Below the pieces are notes generated by a model. That model was not told the DNA's origin and ran no database searches. It worked only from the letters and a program-made list of their open reading frames with translations. The position numbers were made by a program, and so were the translations under genes. From Solirubrobacteraceae bacterium (GTDB lineage Bacteria > Actinomycetota > Thermoleophilia > Solirubrobacterales > Solirubrobacteraceae): DNA of 64,000 bases. Where the stretch lies: contig JAUJOT010000006.1 of assembly GCA_030447505.1 (NCBI GenBank), forward strand, positions 124,001-188,000. The letters run 5' to 3'. Shown here piece after piece: positions 6,529-15,205 of the stretch (within the stretch, counting starts at the first letter, position 1; every line of letters starts with the position of its first letter).

Positions 6529-9283
6529 ATGAAGGCCAAGCCCGAGGGCACGACCCATCAGCCGAGCCGCGGCCGCCTCGCGGCGGCGTTGTGCACCGCC
6601 GGCGTCGTGGCGATCGCGATGAGCGGGAACCTCATCGGCGCCGACGCCCAGGACGCGCCGAGCGTTGCTGGCGAGCAGGCCGCCGTGCCGCCCGCGCAGA
6701 GCCGAGCGGCCAGCAGCGCGATCAAGGTCTCGGAAACGACCACGACGACGCCGACCACGACGTCCGCCGCCGAGCCGACGCAGGCGCCCCCGACGCCCGC
6801 GTCTGACACGTCTGCGACTGCCGGGACGCCGCCCCCGCAGACGGCCGCCCCGCAGGCTGACCCCGCCGCGCCCGCAGCTCCCGCCAGCCCGCCGCGCCCG
6901 CCGCGCCCGCAGCCCCCGCCGCGCCCCCGCGCCCGCAGCCCCCGCCGAGCCGCCCGCGCCCGCAGCCCCCGCCGATCCCGCGCCGCCCGCCGCACCCGCC
7001 GCTCCGACGAAGCCGGCCGACCCGCTGCCGCTCGGCGGATTCGCGGGCCCCGCGGAGCGCAAGGAGCGCGGCAGCGTCGACTGCCCGAAGACGACCGCCG
7101 CGAAGCCCACCCGTAACGCTAAGCCTCAGGTCGAGTCTCATGCTAGGGGCGGCGCCGACGGAGCGAAGGCCTCCGCCGAGCGATGCAACGCGACTTCAAA
7201 GCGCGCGCCCAGCTCGCGTCGCACGGTCTCGCCGGACCGCGGCCGGCAGCGCGACCGCGCGCCGCGGAAGGCGCTGCGCAACGCGCAGGGCGTCCCCACG
7301 CTGTCCAACCCGACGACGTCGCTCGCGCTGCCCGGCGCGGTTCCGGTCGGCGTTCCGAACTTCTTCATCGACAAGTTCCGCATCCCGCCGTTCCTGCTGC
7401 CGATCTACCAGGCCGCCGGCATCCAGTACGGCATCCGCTGGGAGGTCCTGGCCGCGATCAACGAGATCGAGACCGACTACGGCCGCAACCTCAACATCTC
7501 CTCGGCGGGGGCGCTGGGATGGATGCAGTTCATGCCGGCAACCTGGAAGGCGTACGGGACCGACGCCAACCGCGACGGGCGCAAGGACCCCTTCAACCCC
7601 GTCGACGCGATCTTCGCGGCCGCCCGCTACCTGCGCGCCGCCGGCGCCGACCAGGACCTGCGGCGCGCGATCTTCGCCTACAACCACGCCGACTGGTACG
7701 TCGAGTCGGTGCTCATGCGCGCCCGCCTGATCGGAGGCCTTCCGAGCGACCTCGTCGGCTCGCTGAACGGTCTGACGCAGGGCCACTTCCCCGTCTTCGC
7801 CAAGGCCCGCTACGCCGACGACCTCTCCGAGCGCGCGATCGGCCGCCGCGCCGCCGCGGGTCAGAACGTCGCCAACCCGGTCGAGTCCGAGGTCACGCGC
7901 CGAGGCATCGACATCTTCGCGAAGGCCGGCTCCCCCGCGATCGCCGTCCAGGACGGGACGATCGTCGCCGTCGGCAGGAGCAAGCGGCTGGGCAACTTCG
8001 TGCGCCTGCGCGACGTCTACGGCAACACCTACACCTACGCGCAGCTCAAGAAGGTCGCCCGGCACGTGCCGGTGCCGAAGCGCAAGACCCAGAGCAAGGC
8101 CTCGATCGCCAAGGAGCTCGCGCTTCCCAAGCGCGACCCGAAGCCCACCCAGCCTGCTTCGGCCGGACGGGCGACAAGGAAGGGTGAGGTACCCGGCGCC
8201 GCGCGCAAGGCCGCCGCCGCGCTGACGCAGCCCGCCGAGCGGGCGGCTGCGCCGGGGGGGTTCGGCAAGGAGCGCCTCTTCGCCAACCCCTCGCGCCGCA
8301 ACGCGTTCGCCAGCGGCGGCGCCCAGCAGATCCTCGAGGCCGAGTCGAGGCTGCCTGCCGGCGCAAGCCTCAAGTCCTACTTCACGGCTGTCCACGGTCT
8401 TGACCCGGAAGACGTCGTGCTCAAGCCGATGATCGCCGGGCGCAGGGTGATCGCCGGCACGATCCTCGGGCGCATCGGCCAGCTCGAGCAGGAGATCTCG
8501 CCGCGCCTGCACTTCGAGATCCGGCCCGCCGGCCGCGGCGCGCCGCGGATCGACCCCAAGCCGATCCTCGACGGGTGGAAGCTGCTCGAGTCGACGGCGA
8601 TCTATCGCGCGCAGGGCCGTAACGCGCTCGTCGGCCCCGATGCCAGCCGCGCCTCGATCGGGCAGATCCTGCTGATGAGCAAGGAGTCGCTGGCACAGCG
8701 CGTGCTCGCCAACCCGCGCATCGAGATCTACTCCTGCGGACGGCGTGACATCGAGGCCGGCGGCGTCGACCGCCGCGTGCTGGCGACGCTCGAGTTCCTC
8801 GCCTCGAGCGGCCTGAAGCCGACGATCACCTCGCTGACCTGCGGCCACGGCTACTACACCGCCGGCGGCAACGTCTCGGCGCACTCGTCCGGCAACGCGG
8901 TCGACATCGCGAAGATCAACGGGATCTCGATCCTCGGCCACCAGGGCGAGGGCTCGATCACCGACATCACGATCCGCCGCCTGCTGACGCTGCAGGGCAC
9001 GACCAAGCCCAACCAGATCATCAGCCTGATGAGCTACGACGGCACCGACAACACGCTCGCGATGAGCGACCACGCCGACCACATCCACGTCGGCTTCCGG
9101 CCGCAGTACGAGCAGGGCACGCCCGGCTCCAGGCAGCTCGACGCCGTCCTCAAGCCGTCGCAGTGGATCAAGCTCATCGACCGGCTCGCCAGGATCGACA
9201 ACCCGACGGTCGCCGTGAAGCCTTCGAAGTACGCGATCCGCGTGCCGGTGCCGCGGGCATCGAGCGCGCACCGCGGGGAGTAG
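6529..9283 (+). CDS. secreted three-domain peptidoglycan hydrolase (SLT / degenerate M23 / M15-like), frame break in linker
   Basis: Translation starts at ATG 6529 with a signal-peptide-like segment (LAAALCTAGVVAIAMSG) and a Thr/Pro/Ala-rich linker, but that frame shifts by a net +1 between about 6890 and 6965, where the Pro/Ala repeat continues first in frame 3 and then in frame 2 to the stop at 9283. The rest contains an SLT transglycosylase domain (~7390-7720: INEIETDYG with the catalytic Glu, GALGWMQFMPATW), a LytM/M23-like domain (~7890-8560) that has lost zinc ligands (RRGIDIF and RLHFEI where HxGxD and HLHFE are expected), and an M15-like domain (~8650-9110) with SAHSSGNAVDI and DHADHIHVGF. 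The break could be a sequencing error in a simple repeat, a true mutation, or slippage. Apart from it, coding looks intact and well conserved. Confidence 0.75.
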
Positions 9284-9317
9284 CGGGCCCCGCACGTCGA
9301 GCCCGAGTCGGGCTGCG

Positions 9318-10067
9318 CTACAGCCTCGGCCGCAGCTCGTTCCAGAGCGCCTCGTAGGCCCGCACGGCGCGTCCGCGCGGGGCGAAGCCCGCAAGCGCGC
9401 GGCGCTGGATCGCCATCTTCTCGACGTCGCTGGCCGCCGGGATCGCCGCCTGCAGCACGCACCCGTCGCTGCTCGCCGCGACCTCGTCGATGATCTTCCG
9501 ATGAAGCGCCTTGCGCCCGTCGACCATCGAGAAGAACGCGAGGATCCGCGGTCGCGGTCCTGCGACGTCCTGCGCGACGAAGCGCTGCAGCTGCTCGAAG
9601 GTGCGCAGCGACAGCGGCGTCGGGATGAGCGGCACGAGCAGCGCGTCGGCCGCCGCGAAGACGCTCTCGGACGCCAGCGAGATCGCCGGCGGGCAGTCGA
9701 GGAAGACGTAGTCGTACTGCTCTGCGAGCGGTGCGATGACGCGCTGCAGGCCGCGCGTCGGGCGCTTCGTCGCGTCGAGCGCGAGGTCCATCTTCCGATA
9801 GGAGAAGTCCGCCGGCAGCAGGTCCAGGCGCTCGTGGTCAGATCCCTTCAGCAGCGCCGCGGGGTCGCTCTTTCCCCGCACGAGCCTCGAACCGCCGCCG
9901 CGCACCTTCGGCTTGATCCGCAGCAGGTAGCTTGCGGCGCCCTGCGGGTCGAGGTCCCACAGCAGTACGCGCGCGCCCTGCTCGGCCGCCGTCCATGCGA
10001 GGTTGACCGCGGCGGACGTCTTGCCGACGCCGCCCTTGATGTTGTAGAGCGCGACGACCGGCGTCAT
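9318..10067 (-). CDS. ParA/MinD-family ATPase paired with a CHAD protein
   Basis: A 249-residue ParA-type P-loop ATPase. It has the deviant Walker A box KGGVGKTSAAVNLA at residues ~11-24, Walker A' in LLWDLDPQG, and Walker B in DYVFLDCPP. Such proteins position plasmids, chromosome origins or protein/polymer cargo by ATP-driven binding to the nucleoid. The start overlaps the TGA of the upstream CYTH-CHAD gene by four bases. There is no parB or DNA-binding partner nearby, so this is unlikely to be the chromosome-partition ParA. I infer that its cargo is connected with the CHAD protein, for example polyphosphate granules. Confidence 0.85.
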   Translation of the reverse strand: MTPVVALYNIKGGVGKTSAAVNLAWTAAEQGARVLLWDLDPQGAASYLLRIKPKVRGGGSRLVRGKSDPAALLKGSDHERLDLLPADFSYRKMDLALDATKRPTRGLQRVIAPLAEQYDYVFLDCPPAISLASESVFAAADALLVPLIPTPLSLRTFEQLQRFVAQDVAGPRPRILAFFSMVDGRKALHRKIIDEVAASSDGCVLQAAIPAASDVEKMAIQRRALAGFAPRGRAVRAYEALWNELRPRL

Positions 10068-11611
10068 CCGAACGTGCGGGCGACGATCCTGCGCTGCGGC
10101 TTGGCCGCGAACTGCGCAAAGCTCTCGGCGAACTCCGCGCGCGCCTGCTGCTGCTGCTCGGCAAGTCGCTCGACGAGGACGCCCATCGCCATCAGGGCGG
10201 CCGAACCGCCCTCCATCGCCGCGACCTCGTCGCCCACTGCGCGCAGCAGGTCGGCCTGCACCTCGCGATCCTGAAAGCGCCCGAGCACGTCCTGCAGCCC
10301 CTTCAGGGTCGACACCATCGGCTTGACGACCTCGGGCGGATAGAGCGACGAGAAGAACTCGAGCAGGTAGCGCAGCTCCTTGCCCTTCTTGCGCAGGTCG
10401 TGCAGCGCCTCGTGCGGGCTGCCGTCGTCGATCGCGCGACCGATCTTCACCATCCGACGGTAGACCGCGCCGATCCGCTCAGCCGCGACGTCAGCGATCG
10501 GCCGCGCCGCGTCCGGACGGTCTGCCTCGGGCGCCCCGGCGAGCGCGTCGAGGTAATCCGCCCAGTTGCGAATCAGTGCGCGCGTCCGCTCCGAGCGCAG
10601 GCCGGCGACCATCTTCCTGCGCTCGGCGACGAGCCGCTGCTCGAGCAGCCGGCGCAGCGGCGCCACGTCCGCGGCCGCGCCGTCGCCGAGCCCCGCCGCC
10701 AGCTCGCCGAACTCGAGCAGTTGTACGTCGAGGTCGCGGGTCGGTCCCGTCAGCACCTGCAACTCGCGGAAGCCGTCGCGAAACACCCGCAGCGGCTCGG
10801 GCGCGAAGACCCCGCGAAGCTCGCGCTGCAGCGCCCGCGAGCGTCGCACCGCGACGCGCAGATCGTGCAGGAACTCGCTGTCGACGTCGGTCAGGGCGCC
10901 GGGCGTGTTGGCCTCGATGACGTCGAGCAGGCGGCGCAGGATGGTGACGGCGGCGCGGTCGGCGCGCTCGGCGCGATCAAGCGCGATGCGCAGCTTCGAG
11001 GACGTGCCGCCGACGGGCCTGCCGAGCACCTCGACGGCATCGTCGAGCACCGGCCGTGGCGCGTGCTGCAGGCCGAGCTCGCGGGTCAGCAGCGCGAGCA
11101 CGCGATCGAAGTCGACGTCGTATCCGCGCACGCCGACGACGTGCAGCCGCGGGCGCAGCGCGATCTTCTCGGCTCCCGCCGCCAGGGCGGCCGACTGCTC
11201 GCCGCGCAGCCGCACGACGATCTTGCCGAGGTCGTCGAGGACGTTGATCGGCAGCAGCCGGCTGCGCACGCGCGCGACGGGGGTCAGCGCGCGCAGCTCG
11301 AGGATCGGCGCCAGGCGGTCGCGAAGCGCTCCCGCGGGCAGGTCCTCGAGCAGCAGCCGCCGCGCCGCGCGCGGATGCTCGGCGCCCGCCTGCTCGGCAT
11401 GCGTCGCGGCGTCGATCAGGACCAGGCGGCCGCCCGCCTCGGCCAGCGCGAGCCCAGCCCGCTGCAGGCGGCCGTCGAACGACTCCCAGAACGTGCGGTC
11501 GATCGAATAGGCGCGCTCCGTCACGACCGGGACGAGCGCCGCAAGGCGATCCGCCGCAGCCGAGCCGCTCATGCCGTCGGGGAGCAGCAGCTGGGTGCCG
11601 CGGGCGTCCAT
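10064..11611 (-). CDS. CYTH-CHAD domain protein
   Basis: A 515-residue protein. The N-terminal ~200 residues look like a divergent CYTH/triphosphate-tunnel-like region (RLVLIDAATHAEQ, RVRSRLLPINVLDDLGKIV), and residues ~230-490 are a CHAD domain: helical, with the paired motifs DSEFLHDLRVAVRRSRALQR and EALHDLRKKGKELRYLLEFF whose conserved His, Arg and Lys residues bind inorganic polyphosphate. CHAD proteins are known to associate with polyphosphate granules. The gene is the first of a two-gene operon with a ParA-type ATPase. The ATG at 11611 gives a complete N-terminal domain. The CHAD call is strong; the CYTH part is more degenerate and may lack enzyme activity. Confidence 0.85.
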   Translation of the reverse strand: MDARGTQLLLPDGMSGSAAADRLAALVPVVTERAYSIDRTFWESFDGRLQRAGLALAEAGGRLVLIDAATHAEQAGAEHPRAARRLLLEDLPAGALRDRLAPILELRALTPVARVRSRLLPINVLDDLGKIVVRLRGEQSAALAAGAEKIALRPRLHVVGVRGYDVDFDRVLALLTRELGLQHAPRPVLDDAVEVLGRPVGGTSSKLRIALDRAERADRAAVTILRRLLDVIEANTPGALTDVDSEFLHDLRVAVRRSRALQRELRGVFAPEPLRVFRDGFRELQVLTGPTRDLDVQLLEFGELAAGLGDGAAADVAPLRRLLEQRLVAERRKMVAGLRSERTRALIRNWADYLDALAGAPEADRPDAARPIADVAAERIGAVYRRMVKIGRAIDDGSPHEALHDLRKKGKELRYLLEFFSSLYPPEVVKPMVSTLKGLQDVLGRFQDREVQADLLRAVGDEVAAMEGGSAALMAMGVLVERLAEQQQQARAEFAESFAQFAAKPQRRIVARTFG

Positions 11612-11665
11612 GCCCTGCAGTCTGCCAGCGCGCCGCGCGGGCGGCGCGCCGCGGCTGGATCGTCG

Positions 11666-11887
11666 TCACGCGTTGCCGCGCGTCGTCCCGTCCCCCGCGC
11701 CGCCGGCCCGCCGCTCGGCCTCGGCCCGCCCGGGGTGATCCGGGGGCAGGTCGTGCGGCGAGATCTCGTCGTGCGCCTCCGGGGTGTCCCCCAGCGGCGT
11801 CTCCTGGTCGGGCGTCACGGGCCCGAGCGGCTCGCTGGACTCGCTGTCATGCGGCGGAGCGGTGGGACGATCCTCGCCCGCCATCAC
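11666..11887 (-). CDS. small acidic, disordered protein
   Basis: A 73-residue hydrophilic protein with many Asp, Glu, Pro and His residues and almost no hydrophobic core, probably disordered. Its ATG starts on the last base of the upstream stop codon at 11887-11889, so it is translationally coupled to the 75-residue protein upstream. No family is recognised. Composition and coupling argue that it is real, but evidence is limited. Confidence 0.5.
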   Translation of the reverse strand: MMAGEDRPTAPPHDSESSEPLGPVTPDQETPLGDTPEAHDEISPHDLPPDHPGRAEAERRAGGAGDGTTRGNA

Positions 11888-12114
11888 TACGACGCGAGGC
11901 GCTCGCGCAGCATCCGCTTGCCCTCGTCGGCGCCCTTGCGGCTGTCGGCCTGCGCCTTGCGGAAGAACGTCGCCAGATCGTCGTCACCGTCGCGCTCGGC
12001 GTCCTGGATGTAGGTCTCCAGGCGCAGCACGTTGTCCAGGCACTTCTCGGTGAACCAGATGATGTTGTAGTCCTTGTCCTTGGTGCCGGTGATCTGTCCG
12101 GTCTCGGTGCTCAT
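11887..12114 (-). CDS. small conserved helical protein, unknown function
   Basis: A 75-residue protein beginning MSTETGQITGTKDKDYNII, followed by two amphipathic helices containing FTEKCLDNVLRLETYIQDA and DDLATFFRKAQADSRKGADE. The pattern recalls short ferritin-like or four-helix fragments found in actinobacteria, but no metal motif is clear. A good ribosome-binding site (AGGAG at 12122-12126 on the minus strand) precedes the ATG. It forms a small operon with the acidic protein downstream. Confidence 0.7.
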   Translation of the reverse strand: MSTETGQITGTKDKDYNIIWFTEKCLDNVLRLETYIQDAERDGDDDLATFFRKAQADSRKGADEGKRMLRERLAS

Positions 12115-12431
12115 GGCAACTCCTCAGTTCGGGGGTGCAGGGCTTCGATGGCGGCTGCGCGGGCGCGCGCCGCAACGCCATCGCCTGTTCGGTTACCCAC
12201 ACTCCACGCCGTCATGCCCCCGATCCGAAACGGCGCGCCCCCCGGCCGCGCCTGTCGTGTCCGCGACGCACGAGGCTCGCGCGCGCACGACACGTCCGCA
12301 GCGTTGACGCGTATTCGCGCCCCTTCGGGGAAGATGTGTTGCTGCCCCTCGCCTGTGGGTACTCCCGGGCCGTGATCCAGCCCACTGCTTCCGGTTCGGA
12401 CCCCCTGCGCGCCGACGCAGGCGAGCGCGGC
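12115..12431. other. intergenic region with a sigma-B-like element
   Basis: About 317 bases between the divergent small-protein operon and the plus-strand epimerase operon. On the plus strand GTTG (12338-12341) and GGGTAC (12357-12362) are 15 bases apart, similar to actinobacterial sigma-B/F promoters but with one mismatch in each box. No gene is convincing here. Confidence 0.35.
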
Positions 12432-12572
12432 ATGCCGTCGCGCAATCCCGCCGCGCAGCGGCGGGCGATGCAGGCGGCGATGGCCAATGCCGTCCGCGCG
12501 ATGAGATCGACCGGCGGGCGCCGCAGCGCGCTACCGGACCAGCAGCGCACGCCGCCGCCCGCGGCCGCCTGA
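12432..12572 (+). CDS. possible small basic protein coupled to the epimerase gene
   Basis: A 46-codon frame (MPSRNPAAQRRAMQAAMANA..., Pro/Ala-rich end) whose TGA overlaps the ATG of the following epimerase gene as TGATG. In-frame extension to a GTG about 60 bases upstream is possible. The overlap and the helical, basic pattern suggest a real short gene or leader peptide, but there is no recognisable family. Confidence 0.35.
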   Translation: MPSRNPAAQRRAMQAAMANAVRAMRSTGGRRSALPDQQRTPPPAAA

Positions 12573-13627
12573 TGCGGGTCGCGGTCACCGGCGCGACCGG
12601 CAACGTCGGGACGAGCCTGCTCCCCGCGCTCAGCGCCGACGACGCCGTCGACGAGATCGTCGGGATCGCGCGCCGCCGGCCCGGCCTGTCGTTCGAGCGC
12701 ACGCGCTGGATCTGCGCCGACGTCGCGCGCGACGACCTCACCGAAGCGTTTCGCGGCGCGGACGTCGTCGTCCACCTCGCGTGGCTGATCCAACCGTCCC
12801 ACGATCGCAACGTGACGCGCGGCGTCAACGTCGAGGGCTCGCGTCGCGTCTTCGAGGCGGCTGCCGCGGCGGGCGTGTCGGCGCTCGTCTACGCATCGTC
12901 GGTCGGCGCCTACTCGCCCGGACCGAAGGACCGCCGCGTCGACGAGAGCTGGCCGACAGGCGGCATTCCGACGTCGTTCTACTCACGAGACAAGGCGGCC
13001 GTGGAGACGATCCTCGACAGCTTCGAGCGCGCGCACCAGAGCATTCGCGTCGTGCGCCTGCGCCCCGGCTTGATCTTCAAGGGCGACGCGGCGTCCGGAA
13101 TCCGGCGGCTGTTCGCCGGGCCGCTGCTGCCCACGCCACTGCTGCGCCGCCGGCTGATCCCGATCGTGCCCGCGCTCGAGCGCCTGCGCTTTCAGGCCGT
13201 CCATTCGCTCGACGTCGGCGAGGCGTACAAGCTGGCGGTGCTGGGGGATGCACGCGGCGCGTTCAACATCGCCGCCGATCCGGTCTTCGACCCGCCGGAG
13301 CTCGCTCGGCTGCTCGGCGCGCGCCCGGTTGCGGTGCCGCAGAAGGCGCTGCGGGCCGCCGTCCACCTGTCGTGGAAGCTGCGCCTGCAGCCGACGCCGC
13401 CGGGGTGGCTGGACCTGGCGCTGGGCGTGCCGCTGATGGACACGAGCCGCGCGCGCGAGGAGCTCGGCTGGACCCCGACGCGCACGTCGGGCGAGGCGCT
13501 GCTCGAGCTGATCGACGCGATGCGCCGCGGCGACGGCCTGCAGACCGCTCCGCTGGAGCCCGGCGGCGCGGGACCGCTGCGCCTGCGCGAGCTGCTGACC
13601 GGTGTCGGCGGCCGCTCGCGCGGCTAG
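12572..13627 (+). CDS. NAD-dependent epimerase/dehydratase (extended SDR)
   Basis: A 351-residue extended short-chain dehydrogenase/reductase. The N-terminal Rossmann motif is VTGATGNVGTSLL, the active site is YSRDK (YxxxK) near residue 140, and the preceding YASSVGAYSP strand supplies the catalytic Ser. The C-terminal half has the sugar-epimerase-type region GAFNIAADPVFDPPELARLLG. Likely substrates are nucleotide sugars or other ketone/alcohol compounds. The ATG overlaps the stop of a possible 46-residue protein. A strong hairpin follows the gene. The specific reaction cannot be determined. Confidence 0.85.
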   Translation: MRVAVTGATGNVGTSLLPALSADDAVDEIVGIARRRPGLSFERTRWICADVARDDLTEAFRGADVVVHLAWLIQPSHDRNVTRGVNVEGSRRVFEAAAAAGVSALVYASSVGAYSPGPKDRRVDESWPTGGIPTSFYSRDKAAVETILDSFERAHQSIRVVRLRPGLIFKGDAASGIRRLFAGPLLPTPLLRRRLIPIVPALERLRFQAVHSLDVGEAYKLAVLGDARGAFNIAADPVFDPPELARLLGARPVAVPQKALRAAVHLSWKLRLQPTPPGWLDLALGVPLMDTSRAREELGWTPTRTSGEALLELIDAMRRGDGLQTAPLEPGGAGPLRLRELLTGVGGRSRG

Positions 13628-13652
13628 CGCCAGCCGCGCGATGAGCTGCTGC

Positions 13653-13678
13653 GCGGCGCCGCCCGAGCGCGGCGCCGC
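13653..13678. terminator. terminator-like hairpin, bidirectional
   Basis: GCGGCGCCGC at 13653-13662 pairs perfectly with 13669-13678 (10-bp stem, six-base loop). It lies in the 59-base gap between two convergent genes. There is no T-tract. Confidence 0.55.
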
Positions 13679-13686
13679 CGGTCCTC

Positions 13687-14280
13687 CTACGGCGTAGTCG
13701 TCTCTCCCGCCGGCGGCTCAGCCGGCACGACCTGCGTGACCGTCGCCGGTGGCGGCGGCGGCGGTGGTGGTGGCGGCGGCGGCCTGACCTCGGGCTCCTG
13801 GACCTCGGGCTCCTGCACCTCCGGCACGTCCACGTCGGGCTCTTCCTCGATGACGGTCCGCTCGACGGTTCGCTCGGTGACGGTCGCGTCGTCGCCGGTG
13901 ACGACGACGGTCGCGCTCATACCGCGATCGCGGTAGTCGTCACGGGGGTCGTAGATCCGGTATCTGCCCTGCGGGAGGTCGACGGTCATCCGACCGGTCT
14001 CCCCCGGCTCGATGTCGCCGGTGCGCTCCAGACCGCTCGCTGTCCTGATCGCCAGCTCGTGCACGCGATCGCCCTCGTTGTCGGCGACGAACTCGACCTC
14101 GCCTTCCGCGACCTCGACCCGCTCGGGCGAGATGTCGAACTCGCGCAGCGCGACCGAGACCTGCTCCTCGGCGTCATTGCCGGTGACGTCGTCCTCGCTG
14201 CAGGCTGCCAGCGCCACAGCGCTGAACACGCCCAGCGATGCTGCGAGCACGACGATGGTGATCCTTCTCGATGAGCCCAT
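13687..14280 (-). CDS. lipoprotein with degenerate cupredoxin domain and Pro-rich tail
   Basis: A 197-residue secreted lipoprotein: the signal peptide ends in a lipobox LAAC with Cys27. Residues ~35-130 follow the cupredoxin pattern of small actinobacterial blue-copper-like proteins, including VHELAI, which has the first His ligand, and YRIYDPRDDYRDRGM. In related proteins this last motif reads roughly YxIYCPxxxHRxxGM, so Cys and the second His are replaced by Asp and Tyr here, while Met remains. Copper binding is therefore probably lost. The tail has Glu-Val-Gln repeats and twelve consecutive Pro residues. The ATG at 14280 begins the signal peptide; the longer upstream frame was rejected. 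Confidence 0.75.
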   Translation of the reverse strand: MGSSRRITIVVLAASLGVFSAVALAACSEDDVTGNDAEEQVSVALREFDISPERVEVAEGEVEFVADNEGDRVHELAIRTASGLERTGDIEPGETGRMTVDLPQGRYRIYDPRDDYRDRGMSATVVVTGDDATVTERTVERTVIEEEPDVDVPEVQEPEVQEPEVRPPPPPPPPPPPPATVTQVVPAEPPAGETTTP

Positions 14281-14560
14281 GCGCGCGGCCTGCCCGTTTT
14301 GACGATGCTGCTCACGTCGATGGCCAAGATTCAGACAGATGTTCGAGCGTCGACGACTCGGCGCTGTCGCATACGCGTCCAGACCCGGGCGCAAAGGCTG
14401 GCAACGGGCGGCTGCGCACCGATCCTGAACCGACGATGTCCATCGCACTGCCGATCGCTGCCTCCGCGCCCGCTGCACCTCACGCGATGGCAGCTCGACG
14501 TCATCTGCCGCTCGCGCGACGGCGGCGCTTGGATCCCGGCCCGCCGGACGGCTCGTGCTG

Positions 14561-15061
14561 ATGGCGCGACATCCGCTGTCCCGTTCGCGCAGGGCGCGCG
14601 ACCGACTGTCTGATCCTGTCAGCGGACCGAAGCCGATCGCCGCCGCCGTCTGCTTTCGTCGTCGCGAGCACAACCTCCAGTTTCGGCTTGTTCGTACTCG
14701 CGACGGCGAGCGCTGGACCTTCCCCAAGGGTCCGCTGCGGCTTGACGAGACGCTTGCGCAGGCCGCGGCTCGCGAGGCCGCCGAGAAGGCCGGCGTCATC
14801 GGCGTCGTCGCCGAGCAGCCGTTGACCGAATACCGCCACGCACGCCGCGCCGACGATCTCGCCGCCGCCTTCCTGCTCGCCGTGCAGAGCGCCGCACCTT
14901 CCGACGGGGGTGGGTACAACGCGACATGGTTCGACCCCACGACGACGCGCGCGAAGCTTGCCGAGGGCCGCGATCCTGGTCAGGCGCGAGAGCTGCAGCG
15001 GGTGATCGAGGTCGCCGAGCACGAGCTGCAAGGCGATCGTCGGTCCGCCGGCCGTAGTTAG
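14561..15061 (+). CDS. Nudix hydrolase
   Basis: A 166-residue protein with a Nudix box GPLRLDETLAQAAAREAAEK followed by AGV, matching GX5EX7REUXEEXGU except that the second Glu of the EE pair is Lys. The core EX7RE metal-binding part is intact. Nudix enzymes hydrolyse nucleoside diphosphates linked to another group; the RTRDGERWTFPKG segment resembles MutT-like or diadenosine-polyphosphate-type members. A GTG two codons upstream (14555) is an alternative start. It stands alone. Confidence 0.8.
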   Translation: MARHPLSRSRRARDRLSDPVSGPKPIAAAVCFRRREHNLQFRLVRTRDGERWTFPKGPLRLDETLAQAAAREAAEKAGVIGVVAEQPLTEYRHARRADDLAAAFLLAVQSAAPSDGGGYNATWFDPTTTRAKLAEGRDPGQARELQRVIEVAEHELQGDRRSAGRS

Positions 15062-15205
15062 GCTCGAAGAGCGGCGCCGTCTCGCGGCCTCCCATCGATC
15101 GACGAGTTCAGCCGCGCTGCGCCGAGGGTAGAGCCGCTGCGTGCCGCCGCCGTCTCACGCCCAGGATGGCCGGCACGCCGCGAGCGGCCAGCGGACGGAG
15201 TCGCA

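Noticed and set aside
7196-9394. A 732-codon open frame on the minus strand opposite the cell-wall hydrolase
   Set aside because: It is antisense to clearly conserved domains and has the low-complexity, charged composition typical of shadow frames in very GC-rich DNA.
9318-10067. Chromosome-partition ParA near an origin of replication
   Set aside because: No parB, parS, dnaA, gidB or rnpA gene is nearby; the partner is a CHAD protein.
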